A stretch of DNA of 64,000 nucleotides, taken from NCBI RefSeq assembly GCF_036568125.1, contig NZ_DATCTF010000010.1, forward strand, positions 248,001-312,000, given 5' to 3'. The notes under the pieces were generated by a model, which worked only from the letters and a program-made list of their open reading frames with translations, made no database searches and was not told the DNA's origin. The translations under genes and the position numbers were made by a program. Source of the stretch: Magnetovibrio sp. GTDB lineage: Bacteria > Pseudomonadota > Alphaproteobacteria > Rhodospirillales > Magnetovibrionaceae. Below, piece after piece: positions 7,153-16,321 of this stretch; position 1 is the first letter of the stretch, and each line of letters starts with the position of its first letter.

Positions 7153-9018
7153 ATGGCCCAGAAAGGCTGGTCGAAAAGTACGTACGAAGTGCTCACCACG
7201 AACGGTAAGCGCTGGGTCATCGATATGTCTTCGTCCAGTCGCGGCGATGCCATGGATTATGCTGAAAAGCTGTTGACGGGCGGGAAGTGCGACGGCGTTC
7301 GGGTGACCGAACTGCGTGAGGGATGGTCCACCGAACGGGTGGTCTTTGAAAAAAACAACACCGGCCGGGAAAAGCCCTTGCGGATTTATCCCGAACCCGA
7401 AGCCCAGTTTTGCACCACTCTTAACGATTATTACGCCTTGCCCGCACGTCTGACCATGGGGCGAATTCTGCGCGCCTATCTCGATCGCAACAACATCACC
7501 ATGTTGGAGCTTTTGTTTCACGCCGGCCATTTGCGGGCGTTGGACCGCATGGACAAATTTTTCCCCTCCGCCATTCAGCACGGCGCCCAGCTGCAGGCGA
7601 AGCTGACCGGCCAAACCAAGATGGAACGCCTCGACAAGTTGCAAACCGTGTTCGACAAGGTGTTGGCGCGGGCACGCAAAGGCGACGACTTGACGGGCTA
7701 TGCGGAATACCTCGAAAACCACGATTTGGACCGGGCCGTAGCCCTCATTGAAGGCGAGGTCGATACCAAACAGGTTCAACGCACCATATACGGCATGCTG
7801 GCCAATCATCTCGAAAGCAGTGGCTGGCGCGAGAAATTCAAACGCGCCATCACCTTGGCTGAAAAATCAGAGGCCGAACGCCCCCTGGGCTTTGCCGATG
7901 AACTGCTGGCGGAAATTCTCGATGGTGCGGCTGCTATCGAAGAGCTGTTTGGTGGTTTCTCGACCGCGATCGAGGCGTGGAAGACCTACCTGGCTCTGAT
8001 CAGCGGTCGCTTGACCCGTACGCCCGGCTATATGTCGCCGGACGTCGTGCGTCTCAACGAACTGTTCAACCGGCATCCTTTGAACGCGACACGGCAAATT
8101 TTGTTGCGCCGTATCTCCAAGGGTCTGGGCAGCACCCAGGCGCTGTCCAAAGATGGACGGGAAAAGGACCGCACCGATTTCGTCGGATTATTACGCGGCC
8201 TGGTCGAGCCGACGGGGCTCAGTGGTGGGCCGCAAATGGCCGAGGCGATGATCTTACGCGCGAAGACCTTGTTGGGCGAAGACGGCAACGACTTGCCCAT
8301 CGATACCGCCATTCGGCAGGCCCTGTATCTGATGCCCAGCCAAGCGGTGCGCTTAGGGGTTCTGTTGGATTTGACCTCCTCGGATTTGGGTCAAAAGCAC
8401 GAAGGCGCGATCCGCCAGCAGTTGTTGCACCTGCTCGATGCGCTGCGCTCCATTTACGATCTATTTCCCGAGGACGTCCAAGAAGACGAGCGTCTGCGCG
8501 GCATCGACGCGTTGCGTGAACGTCTCGGCATGAGCATTTTGGGAGAAGACATCAAATCGTCGTTGTCTGCCTCGCTGGGCAAAATGGCGCAGGCGCAGGC
8601 CGAACCATCGCCCCCCGTCGTTGAGGAAAAGGCGGAACCCACGCCCGCGGCGGCACCCGCACAGACCGAGGGAGAACTGGACCTGCAACCCGGTCAAGTT
8701 CTGTTCGAAGAGGGCGAGGAGGGCAAGGCCGCGTATTTGATTCTCGACGGCGTGGTCGAGGTGTCGCGTATCTTGGGCGACGAACCCCGCCATCTTGCGA
8801 CGCTGAGCCGCGGTGAAATCGTCGGCGAGATGGCGTTGATCGACCACCAACCGCGCATGGCGACGGTGACGGCGATGACCGCGACCAAGCTGATGTGCAT
8901 TTCGGAAAAAAGCCTGTCGGACCGCATGAGCAAGTTGGCCGAAAACGACCAAGTCTTGCACTTCCTGCTTAAGACTGTGGTGCGCCGGTTGCGCGGCTTG
9001 GCGCGCAATACCGAATAG
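7153..9018 (+). CDS. 621-aa protein with C-terminal cyclic-nucleotide-binding domain
   Basis: Residues 1-490 are not recognised: mostly helical, soluble, with no membrane segments or signal peptide. A Pro/Ala/Glu linker follows (about 490-515). Residues ~518-615 form a CRP/PKA-type cNMP domain. Its phosphate-binding cassette is GEIVGEMALIDHQPRMATV and the beta-roll start is LQPGQVLFEEGEEGKAAYLILDG. There is no helix-turn-helix, so it is not a transcription factor; it is probably a cytosolic effector whose large N-terminal part is switched by the nucleotide or acts as a scaffold. A GGAGGGGGAAGG ribosome site precedes ATG 7153. A smaller stand-alone cNMP protein lies at 29249. Confidence 0.8.
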   Translation: MAQKGWSKSTYEVLTTNGKRWVIDMSSSSRGDAMDYAEKLLTGGKCDGVRVTELREGWSTERVVFEKNNTGREKPLRIYPEPEAQFCTTLNDYYALPARLTMGRILRAYLDRNNITMLELLFHAGHLRALDRMDKFFPSAIQHGAQLQAKLTGQTKMERLDKLQTVFDKVLARARKGDDLTGYAEYLENHDLDRAVALIEGEVDTKQVQRTIYGMLANHLESSGWREKFKRAITLAEKSEAERPLGFADELLAEILDGAAAIEELFGGFSTAIEAWKTYLALISGRLTRTPGYMSPDVVRLNELFNRHPLNATRQILLRRISKGLGSTQALSKDGREKDRTDFVGLLRGLVEPTGLSGGPQMAEAMILRAKTLLGEDGNDLPIDTAIRQALYLMPSQAVRLGVLLDLTSSDLGQKHEGAIRQQLLHLLDALRSIYDLFPEDVQEDERLRGIDALRERLGMSILGEDIKSSLSASLGKMAQAQAEPSPPVVEEKAEPTPAAAPAQTEGELDLQPGQVLFEEGEEGKAAYLILDGVVEVSRILGDEPRHLATLSRGEIVGEMALIDHQPRMATVTAMTATKLMCISEKSLSDRMSKLAENDQVLHFLLKTVVRRLRGLARNTE

Positions 9019-9024
9019 CGCCCC

Positions 9025-11682
9025 TTAGCTGTTCCAGATCGGCGTCATGTTCTGGGTTGGCAGGAACTTCGACGTCGGCGTGATGGCGTCGAGTTCGCGA
9101 GAAATTTCTTCCAGACTCGGACGGTTTTTGTTGTTTTCCAACACCGCCAGATCGTCGTTGCCGTACACGATGATGATGTGGTTGCGCGGGGTGCCGAAAT
9201 ACGGACCGCGAGGGCTGATCAAGTCGAACACTTTGGCTTGCAGGTAATCCGCCATCGGGTGGATCAGCGTGCTGTCGAGGCCCTTGGCGCTGTCGTAACG
9301 CAGGATCTTGCTGTTGCACAACGAACGTTCTGTATAGATCTTTTTGATGCCGAAGCGGTCCAACTGATCGTGGATCGGCGTGCCTTTCTTCAGCACGTAG
9401 CCGCTGGCGAGAATTTTGTCGATCACGTCGGCGTGCTCATCCAAGAACGCCACGGTCTGTTCCAGTTCTTCGCGGGTTTCGGACGGAAAACCGACGATGA
9501 TGAACAGGTGATTATGGATGCCTGCCTTATGCGCGCGGTTCAAGGTGTTGGATGAACTTTCGACGGTGTTGCCTTTGTCCATCATCGCCAACAGGCGTTC
9601 CGATCCCGATTCCATGCCCCAATAGATGCTGCGGCATCCGGTCTTGTACATGTGATCGAGGATGTCCTGGGTGAAGTCGGCGGTCGGTTTGGCCAGCGCG
9701 AAGTAGCGGATGTCCAAGCCGCGTTCCAAGATCTCGTCGCCGATCTTCTGGAACCGCTTGGCCGAGATCATTTCGTCGACGAAGGTGAAATGACGCGCGC
9801 CGATGGTTTTGTTGTGATGCTCGATCTCCGCCACGCAACGCGAAATGGATTGGGTTTTGTAGCTGCCGGCGTAACTGGCGAAGTGGTCGCAGAACGTGCA
9901 GCGCCGCCAATAGCAGCCGCGCGAACTGATCAGCGGCACCACCGGCGACGGTGTCAGGTAGCCGTCGAGATCGAAGTCGGAAAAATCGGCGAACGGCAGG
10001 TCTTCGTGGTTGAGCTTTTCCAAGCTCTGGCCGATGAGCGTGCGACCGCTCTCAGTATCGAAGCGCGCCAATCCGGTGATCATTTCCAAACCCTTGGCGG
10101 TGCCATCGCCAGCGTCGATGGCGCGGAGAAATTCCAAGAATGCCAGTTCGCCCTCGTGCACGATCACGTGATCGACGTAGGCGCGGGTGATGAACCCTTG
10201 CAGGTTGACCTCGTTGAAAAAGCCGCCGCCGAACACCGTCAGCACGCGCGGATTGATCTCTTTGATGCGCCGCGCCAGCAGCGCCGAAAACCAGAACTGT
10301 TGGGTGAACATCACCGACAGGGCGACCACGGCGGGATTGCTCGCCAGGATGTGGCGGGCGAACTGATCCACGTACCACGGCGCCGGGCCGTTGGTTTCAT
10401 AGATGTACTGGCACTGCGCGTTGTAGGCGTCGCTGATCAGGCTTTGATAGCGCGAGAAGGTTTCCGCCAGCGGATTGTGCACGCTGTCGTCGAAAAAACC
10501 GTCGCCGCCGTGGGTGAACAGGTCGGCCGCAGCGACGCATTGGTCGCTGTCGTCGTAATGGAACGCGGCGGTTTTGTTGCGTTGCGAGTCCACGATGGCG
10601 GAAAACCACATCGGGTTGAGGTCGAAACACTTGACCTTGAAATCGCTTTTCTTCTCGACGTTGGCCTTGATCAGCGCCGGACCCAGCGGCAACGACGGGA
10701 ACGTCGCGATGACGTTGACCAGCGCGACTTGCTTGGGCGCGGGCTCGTTTTCCGCCAAGGTCTCGCGCGGGGCCAAGGGTTCGGCAAACAGCGGGTGGAG
10801 AAAATCGAAATACTTACTTTGGTAACCGGGCACGGTCTGCGTCGCGTGCTTGTATTGGGCGATCGCCTCGTCGCGCCGCCCTGCGGTGACCAGGGTGTTG
10901 ATGCGCCCGTGCCACGCATCGAGCATGTGCGGGCGGCTGGCCAAGGCGCGGGTGTAACAGGCCAAGGCCTCGTCCACGTCGCCACGGTCGTGGTGAATGT
11001 GGCCCATCGCGGCGAGAATGGCCGCCGGGTCGGGCGGGCCCAATTCCAACGCACGGGCATGGCACGCCAGCGCCGCGACGTCGTCGCAGACATGGCGCAA
11101 GATGCGGCCCTTGAAGGCATGGGCGAGCGGGTGCATGGGCAGCGCGGCGACGGCGTCATCGCACACGCGCAACGCATCGTCGGGATAACCCGCTTCCAAC
11201 AGCGTGTCGGCCAGGGCCTCGTAACCGTCCAACAAGCGGGGGGCGAGGGCGACGGCTTTGCGCGCCGCCGTCAACGCATCGTCGAGCGCGTCGAGGCGTT
11301 CCAACGCGCGCGCCAGCAGCACCTGCGCGCCGGGATTGTTTTTGTTCAGCGCCAGCGAACGCGACACCGCGCTTTTGGCGGATTCGTAATCGCGTTCGGC
11401 GAAAAAGGCTTGGGCGAGGATGAAGTAGACGTAAGCCTGTTCGTCCTTGCCGGGCTTTTTCTTCGGTTTCGCGCCCTGGCTGAGGCTCGGCCCGATCACC
11501 CGCCAGCAACTGGCCGAGGCCTTTTGGCTGTCGCCGTTGCGATAGTAGGCCAACGCCTGATCCAGCGCGGAAATTTCCAGCCGGGTTTCGGTGCGCGGCT
11601 GGGTGACGGGGGCTTGGACGGTCGGTTTGAACGGCGCCGGGGCGCCGGGTGCCGACTTCGTGTTGGTTTGCATAAGCCTCAA
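9025..11682 (-). CDS. TPR-fused B12-binding radical SAM protein
   Basis: 885 aa with three parts. Residues ~45-290 are tetratricopeptide repeats (YVYFILAQAFFAERDYESAKSA, AHAFKGRILRH, AILAAMGHIHHDRGDVDEAL). Residues ~315-520 resemble a cobalamin-binding Rossmann domain. From about 585 a radical SAM domain starts with the cluster motif CYWRRCTFC (spacing C-x4-C-x2-C, seen in some B12-type radical SAM enzymes rather than the standard C-x3-C-x2-C). It continues with FTFVDEMIS and IYWGMESGSERLL. It probably modifies a peptide or small substrate held by the TPRs; the substrate is unknown. A second possible start is at 11673. It is convergent with the cNMP protein, 6 bases apart. Confidence 0.85.
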   Translation of the reverse strand: MRLMQTNTKSAPGAPAPFKPTVQAPVTQPRTETRLEISALDQALAYYRNGDSQKASASCWRVIGPSLSQGAKPKKKPGKDEQAYVYFILAQAFFAERDYESAKSAVSRSLALNKNNPGAQVLLARALERLDALDDALTAARKAVALAPRLLDGYEALADTLLEAGYPDDALRVCDDAVAALPMHPLAHAFKGRILRHVCDDVAALACHARALELGPPDPAAILAAMGHIHHDRGDVDEALACYTRALASRPHMLDAWHGRINTLVTAGRRDEAIAQYKHATQTVPGYQSKYFDFLHPLFAEPLAPRETLAENEPAPKQVALVNVIATFPSLPLGPALIKANVEKKSDFKVKCFDLNPMWFSAIVDSQRNKTAAFHYDDSDQCVAAADLFTHGGDGFFDDSVHNPLAETFSRYQSLISDAYNAQCQYIYETNGPAPWYVDQFARHILASNPAVVALSVMFTQQFWFSALLARRIKEINPRVLTVFGGGFFNEVNLQGFITRAYVDHVIVHEGELAFLEFLRAIDAGDGTAKGLEMITGLARFDTESGRTLIGQSLEKLNHEDLPFADFSDFDLDGYLTPSPVVPLISSRGCYWRRCTFCDHFASYAGSYKTQSISRCVAEIEHHNKTIGARHFTFVDEMISAKRFQKIGDEILERGLDIRYFALAKPTADFTQDILDHMYKTGCRSIYWGMESGSERLLAMMDKGNTVESSSNTLNRAHKAGIHNHLFIIVGFPSETREELEQTVAFLDEHADVIDKILASGYVLKKGTPIHDQLDRFGIKKIYTERSLCNSKILRYDSAKGLDSTLIHPMADYLQAKVFDLISPRGPYFGTPRNHIIIVYGNDDLAVLENNKNRPSLEEISRELDAITPTSKFLPTQNMTPIWNS

Positions 11683-11747
11683 CCTCTGTGGTGAGTGCTC
11701 AGTTTGAATGATTCAAGTGTGTGGCGTCAATGGTTGCGCGTAACGCC

Positions 11748-12626
11748 TTAGCGATTGGTAGCGGGGCGTCGGTTCCGGTGCGACAGCGCCATGCCCAAGG
11801 CGGCGGAGGTCAGGATCACGATCGCACCGAGCCACTGGATCGAGCTGAACCATTCGTCCAACATCAACGCCCCCAGCAAGGTCGCGACCAACGGGCTGAG
11901 CAGGCTGAGGAACGTCACGTCCGCGCCGATCTTGGCGATGCCGCGCAACCACAGCCAATACGCCAGCGCCGTCCCCGGCAAAATCAGGTAGGCCAATCCG
12001 ATGGCGTTGAGCCCGCTGGGCAAGGGCGGCACGCCTTCGGCGGCGAGGGCGATGGGCAACAACACCATGCCGCCCAGCGCCAGTTGCCAGGCGGTCAGCG
12101 CCAGCGGCGTGCCGACCCGTCCCCACCGTTCGATCAACACCGTGCCCATCGCCATCGATCCGGCCGCGCCCAACGCCGCGACGACGCCAATGCCATCCAT
12201 GGTTTGGCTGGTGGGGTCAAAGATCAACAACCCAACCCCGACCATGCCCATAGCGGCCGCGCCCAGTTGCCCCGGATGCGGTCTGCGCAACAGCAAAGGC
12301 CACGCCAGCAAACCGACCAACAGCGGCTGGGCCGACATCAACGTCGCTGCCGCACCGCCCGGCAGACGCGTGGCGCTGACGAACAACAGGGCGAAGAACA
12401 CGCCGATGTTGGCCAATCCCAAGGCGATGAGCGGAACCAGCTTGTCGCGCGGCGGCAAGCCTGGCCCGATGATCATCAGCAAGATCCCGGCCGGAAGGGC
12501 GCGCAGCGCCGCCACCAACAGCGGGTGTTCGACCGGCAGGGTCTGGGTGAACACGACGTACGTGGTGCCCCACAGGCACGGCGCCAGCACGGTGGTGAGG
12601 ATGGCGTTCCAACGGGCGTTTGTCAT
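11748..12626 (-). CDS. DMT-family (EamA) exporter
   Basis: Inner-membrane transporter of the drug/metabolite superfamily with ten predicted hydrophobic segments in two EamA repeats over 292 aa, beginning LTTVLAPCLWGTTYVVF. The second repeat includes PGTALAYWLWLRGIAKIGA, typical of RhaT/EamA proteins. The substrate is unknown. ATG 12626 lies 12 bases after the nitroreductase stop, so the two form one operon, probably under the divergent MarR regulator. Confidence 0.9.
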   Translation of the reverse strand: MTNARWNAILTTVLAPCLWGTTYVVFTQTLPVEHPLLVAALRALPAGILLMIIGPGLPPRDKLVPLIALGLANIGVFFALLFVSATRLPGGAAATLMSAQPLLVGLLAWPLLLRRPHPGQLGAAAMGMVGVGLLIFDPTSQTMDGIGVVAALGAAGSMAMGTVLIERWGRVGTPLALTAWQLALGGMVLLPIALAAEGVPPLPSGLNAIGLAYLILPGTALAYWLWLRGIAKIGADVTFLSLLSPLVATLLGALMLDEWFSSIQWLGAIVILTSAALGMALSHRNRRPATNR

Positions 12627-12638
12627 GGCGGGGGTCCT

Positions 12639-13238
12639 TTAAGCGGGGAACGATCCGGCGAAGGCGAGTTCTTCGACCGGGCGGCGCTGGTGCTCGTCGT
12701 CGCGCTTGTGCAGCGCATCGTCCAGATGATCGGGGGACGTCGAACGGCCCAATGCGATCGCGACCTCGATGCGGTAACGCTGCGGCGCGCCCAGGCGCTC
12801 TTGCGCCCGGTCGAAATCGACCCCGGCCATGGCGCGGGCTTGGTAACCCAGCCGCGTGGCCTGCAAGGCCAGCTGCGCCCACGCCGCCCCGGCGTCGAAG
12901 CTGTGGCTGCGCGACGGCGTGGCCCCATCGCTGGTCCCGCCGCTGGTCTCGTCGACCATCACGGTGTCCGACAGCACGAAAACCAGAGCCGAGGCGTGTT
13001 GCGCCCACCCGGCGTTGAACGGCACCAGCAAATCGACGAATGCCCGCCACTGGGGATCGTCGCGGTGCGCATAGACGAACCGCCAGGGCTGGTAATTGTA
13101 CGCCGACGGGGCCCAGCGCGCGGCTTCCAGCACGCTCAGCAGATCGGCGTGGGGCATCGGCTGGCCGTCGAACGCACGCGGTGACCAGCGCTCTACAAAA
13201 ATGTCGTCGATGGGGTGGGCGGGGGTGCGGTTTGGCAT
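12639..13238 (-). CDS. Nitroreductase-family flavoprotein
   Basis: 199-aa FMN-dependent oxidoreductase. The N-terminal FMN phosphate-binding pattern is ERWSPRAFDGQPMP, followed by ARWAPSAYNYQPWRFVYA, characteristic of the nitroreductase fold. It probably reduces quinone- or nitro-type compounds with NAD(P)H. It starts at 13238, divergent from the MarR gene with an operator-like dyad between them, and is followed by the EamA exporter. The arrangement suggests a detoxification unit induced by a MarR ligand. Confidence 0.88.
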   Translation of the reverse strand: MPNRTPAHPIDDIFVERWSPRAFDGQPMPHADLLSVLEAARWAPSAYNYQPWRFVYAHRDDPQWRAFVDLLVPFNAGWAQHASALVFVLSDTVMVDETSGGTSDGATPSRSHSFDAGAAWAQLALQATRLGYQARAMAGVDFDRAQERLGAPQRYRIEVAIALGRSTSPDHLDDALHKRDDEHQRRPVEELAFAGSFPA

Positions 13239-13285
13239 GGTGCGGCTCCGAACGGTTGCGGGTCTGTCTTAAGGCTGATAGAATT

Positions 13286-13323
13286 ATATCGAATAACTAG
13301 ACATGAAGTAATTCGATATCGAA
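13286..13323. promoter_or_regulatory. MarR-type operator between nitroreductase and regulator genes
   Basis: A perfect 9-bp inverted repeat ATATCGAAT (13286-13294) / ATTCGATAT (13311-13319) with a 16-bp spacer. The right arm is part of the 12-bp palindrome TTCGATATCGAA (13312-13323). It lies in the 105-base divergent gap and is the natural candidate site for the MarR protein. Confidence 0.65.
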
Positions 13324-13343
13324 CTAATAATCCGAGGCCGATC

Positions 13344-13865
13344 ATGAGTCAAGTTGGAAAACGCAAATCGCGCGATGCGGCAGGGCAAGGCGCGCCGCTC
13401 GATCACATCGTGGCGCAGTGGCGGCGCGAACGTCCGGACATCGAAGCGGAGGTGATGGCGGTGTGCGGCGAGGTGAAACGCGCCAGCGAACGCATCCGCC
13501 AGGGCGTGCTCGCCAACATCGCGGACACGGGCATCGATTACGCGGGCTTCGACGTGCTGATGACGCTGCGCCGCCAGGGCCGGGGCAGCGCGCTGTCGCC
13601 CTCCGTTCTGGCCAAGGAAATGATGCTGTCCACCTCCGCCATGACCAGTTGCCTCGACCGCTTGGAAAAGCGCGCCCTGATCGAACGCCAAACCGACCCC
13701 AACGACCGCCGCGGCCTCAAGATCGTGCTCACCGACACGGGCTTCGCGTTGATCGACGGGGTGGTGGTGTCGCACGTGGCGATGGAAGAACGCCTGCTCG
13801 CGGCGCTCAGCGACAAGGAACGCACACAATTGCGCGCCCTGCTCAGCAAGATCGGCACGCCATAA
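13344..13865 (+). CDS. MarR-family transcriptional regulator
   Basis: 173-aa winged-helix repressor. The DNA-binding part is LSPSVLAKEMMLSTSAMTSCLDRLEKRALIERQ in outline, followed by the wing DPNDRRGLKIVLTDTG, the MarR signature. ATG 13344 is chosen because the reading frame upstream overlaps the operator and the nitroreductase start. It probably represses itself and the divergent nitroreductase-exporter operon; the inducer is unknown. Confidence 0.93.
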   Translation: MSQVGKRKSRDAAGQGAPLDHIVAQWRRERPDIEAEVMAVCGEVKRASERIRQGVLANIADTGIDYAGFDVLMTLRRQGRGSALSPSVLAKEMMLSTSAMTSCLDRLEKRALIERQTDPNDRRGLKIVLTDTGFALIDGVVVSHVAMEERLLAALSDKERTQLRALLSKIGTP

Positions 13866-13874
13866 AGGCAAAAA

Positions 13875-13910
13875 AACAACGGGCCAGCCTATCAAGGCCA
13901 ACCCGTTGTT
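13875..13910. terminator. Bidirectional terminator between MarR gene and tRNA-Pro
   Basis: Stem AACAACGGG / CCCGTTGTT (13875-13883 and 13902-13910), with an inner GGCC/GGCC pairing, flanked by A-rich sequence on the left and T-rich on the right. It can serve the convergent MarR gene and tRNA. Confidence 0.75.
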
Positions 13911-13915
13911 TCATT

Positions 13916-13992
13916 TGGTCGGAGTGAGAGGATTCGAACCTCCGGCCCCTGCCTCCCGAAGACAGTGCTCTACCAGGCTGAGCTACACTCCG
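13916..13992 (-). tRNA. tRNA-Pro(CGG)
   Basis: 77-nt tRNA with a 7-bp acceptor stem (CGGAGTG/CACTCCG) and discriminator A, and CCA encoded in the gene. The D-arm is TAGCTCAGCCTGGTAGAGC, the anticodon stem CTGTC/GGCAG, and the loop TTCGGGA gives anticodon CGG, reading CCG proline codons. The T-arm has GTTCGAATC. It lies downstream of the polyprenyl synthase on the same strand. Confidence 0.95.
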
Positions 13993-14077
13993 ATGGTTTT
14001 GGTGCTCATTTGGAGGCGCTTATATAACGCCCCGATCATCCCAACGCAAGCGCCATCACGCGGGCCGGGACGGGAAT

Positions 14078-15094
14078 TTAGTAAGCGCGTTCGATGCAGA
14101 AATCGATGACGTCCAAAAGCGCGGTTTTGATGTCGCTTTCGGGGAACAGGCCCAGCGCGTCGCGCGCGATGGCGCCGTAGTGGCGCGCGCGTTCGATGGT
14201 GTCGGTGAGGGCGTTGTGCTTTTGCATCAGTTCCATGGCGTGTTCGATGTCGCCGTCGCGCTGGTCGAGCTCTTCCATGGTGCGCCGCCAGAACGCGCGT
14301 TCGTCTTCGTTGCCGCGCGCGAACGCCAGCACGATGGGCAGGGTGATCTTGCCTTCGCGGAAATCGTCGCCGACCGCCTTGCCGAGCTTTTCTTGCTTGG
14401 CGGAGAAATCCAGAACGTCGTCGATCAGCTGGAACGCGATGCCGAGGTTCATGCCGTAAGCGCGGAACGCGTCTTGTTCCTTTTTCGGCCGTCCGGCGAT
14501 CACAGGGCCGAGTTCGGCGGCGGCGGCAAACAGTTCGGCGGTCTTGGCCTCGATCACCTCCATATACGCGCTTTCGCTGGTTTCGGTGTCGTTGGCGGTG
14601 ACCAATTGCAGGACCTCGCCCTCGGCGAGAATCGACGAGCCCTGGGACAAGATGCGCAGGACTTCCAAATCGCCGTCTTCGACCATCAACGCGAACGAAC
14701 GGGTGAACAGGAAATCGCCGACCAAGACGCTGGGCTTGTTGCCCCACAGCGCGTTGGCGGACGCTTCGCCGCGGCGCAGGTCGCTTTCGTCGACCACGTC
14801 GTCGTGCAGCAGCGTCGCGGTGTGAATGAATTCGATGCACGCCGACAGCAAGATGTGGCGGTCGCCGGTGTAGCCGCACATGCGCGCCGAGGCCAGCGTC
14901 AGCATCGGGCGCAAGCGCTTGCCGCCCGCCGCGATGATGTGCCCGGCCAGTTGCGGGATCAGCGACACGGGGCTGTGCATGCGTTCCACGATGGCGGCGT
15001 TGGCGGCTTTCAGGTCGGCGTCGACCAACAGGGCCAGACGGTCCAAAGGCGAGCTCTTTTGGCGCTCTTCATCCAGGTTTACGACAACGCCCAA
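14078..15094 (-). CDS. ispB: Long-chain all-trans polyprenyl diphosphate synthase
   Basis: Condenses isopentenyl diphosphate units to make the octa/decaprenyl side chain of ubiquinone. 338 aa, with both Asp-rich metal-binding motifs: DDVVDESD (first) and DDVLD (second). The family segments GGKRLRPML and HTATLLHDD are present. Alphaproteobacteria mostly make Q10, so the product is likely decaprenyl, but chain length cannot be read with certainty. ATG 15094. It is divergent from the DUF2007/TrmN6-like pair across 202 bases. Confidence 0.94.
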   Translation of the reverse strand: MGVVVNLDEERQKSSPLDRLALLVDADLKAANAAIVERMHSPVSLIPQLAGHIIAAGGKRLRPMLTLASARMCGYTGDRHILLSACIEFIHTATLLHDDVVDESDLRRGEASANALWGNKPSVLVGDFLFTRSFALMVEDGDLEVLRILSQGSSILAEGEVLQLVTANDTETSESAYMEVIEAKTAELFAAAAELGPVIAGRPKKEQDAFRAYGMNLGIAFQLIDDVLDFSAKQEKLGKAVGDDFREGKITLPIVLAFARGNEDERAFWRRTMEELDQRDGDIEHAMELMQKHNALTDTIERARHYGAIARDALGLFPESDIKTALLDVIDFCIERAY

Positions 15095-15296
15095 AATGCT
15101 TCTCCCAAGGTGGCCTGTGTGCTGTTGTAGGTTTATTCTGCTGTATGCTGGCCGCGCGAAGATCTGCCGATTTGCGTGTTCCGACCGTCATATTACAGTA
15201 TTGTTGGCGCATATATGACTGCCCAAGCGGGTCTTGGTCAAGCATCCTGAGGGTATTTGGCGGGATTTTTGGGGCATTTGAGGGGGATTTCACCGT

Positions 15297-15515
15297 ATGT
15301 TCGAGCTTGTGCGCACCAACGATCCGGTGCTGATTTCGTGGCTGCGCGCCCAAATGGCGGACGCGGGCATCGAGGTGCTGGTGCTCGATGAGCACATGAG
15401 CATCCTGGATGGCTCTATCCAAGCGATCCCGCGGCGGATTATGGTGGCGGACGAAGACAAACGCGAAGCCCAGGCGATTTTGGCCGAGGCCGACCGCATA
15501 GCGACAGGTGAATAG
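15297..15515 (+). CDS. DUF2007 small protein
   Basis: 72-aa acidic protein of the DUF2007 'putative signal transducing protein' family, recognised by the start FELVRTNDPVLISWLRAQM and the ending RRIMVADEDKREAQAILAEA. Function unknown. AGGGGG lies upstream of ATG 15297. The methyltransferase starts 2 bases after its stop, so the two are co-translated. Pairing of DUF2007 with a TrmN6-like methyltransferase is common in alphaproteobacteria. Confidence 0.85.
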   Translation: MFELVRTNDPVLISWLRAQMADAGIEVLVLDEHMSILDGSIQAIPRRIMVADEDKREAQAILAEADRIATGE

Positions 15516-15517
15516 GT

Positions 15518-16282
15518 ATGAACGAATTGTCCCAGGTCGAAACCACCGAAGACCGGATTCTCGACGGCCAGGTGACGCTTTTGCAGCCGCGCGACGGCTA
15601 CCGCGCCGCCGTCGACCCGGTGCTGCTGGCGGCGGCGGTGCGCGCCGAAGCGGGCGAGCGGGCGCTCGATCTTGGCTGCGGCGTCGGCGCGGCGATGCTG
15701 TGTCTGGGCGCGCGCTGTCCGGACGTGCATATCGACGGCCTCGAGCTGCAGCCTCATCTGGCCGAATTGGCGCGGCGCAATGTCGAAGCCAACGGGACCG
15801 CGGACCGCATGCGGGTGCTGCAAGGCGACATCCTCAACCCGCCGAGCGAACTGGAGCTTGAAAGCTACGCCCACGTGTTCGCCAACCCGCCCTATATGAG
15901 CGGCGATCGCGGTAACCATCCGCCCAACGAATCCAAGAAAATCGCCCACGTCGAAGGCGACGCCGACCTGGAAGATTGGGTCGACGCGGCGTTGAAGTTC
16001 TGCCGCCGCAAGGGCTCGATCACCTTTATCCAGCGCGCCGACCGCTTGGCGGAGTTGCTGATCGGCCTGGAAGGGCGCGCCGGGGAGATCACGGTGTTTC
16101 CCCTGTGGCCCAAGGATGACGAGGATTCCCACCGCGTCATCGTGCGCGCGCGCAAGGGCATCAAGTCGCCGATGAAACTGATGAACGGCCTGACCCTGCA
16201 CAACGACGACGGCAGCTACACCGACGCCGCCGACGCCGCGCTCAGGGGCGGCGCGCTGCATTTGCGGGGGGAAGGAAAGTAA
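15518..16282 (+). CDS. TrmN6-like N6-adenine methyltransferase
   Basis: 254-aa SAM-dependent methyltransferase related to the tRNA1(Val) A37 N6-methyltransferase. The SAM-binding loop is ALDLGCGVGAAMLCLG and the catalytic motif is FANPPYMSG (NPPY, specific for exocyclic amino groups of purines). The opening LDGQVTLLQPRDGYRAAVDPVLLAA is typical of this branch. The RNA substrate is inferred from the family only. Confidence 0.88.
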   Translation: MNELSQVETTEDRILDGQVTLLQPRDGYRAAVDPVLLAAAVRAEAGERALDLGCGVGAAMLCLGARCPDVHIDGLELQPHLAELARRNVEANGTADRMRVLQGDILNPPSELELESYAHVFANPPYMSGDRGNHPPNESKKIAHVEGDADLEDWVDAALKFCRRKGSITFIQRADRLAELLIGLEGRAGEITVFPLWPKDDEDSHRVIVRARKGIKSPMKLMNGLTLHNDDGSYTDAADAALRGGALHLRGEGK

Positions 16283-16321
16283 GGGTTTGACCCTGGCCCA
16301 GCCCGCCCTTACAAGTGTGCC

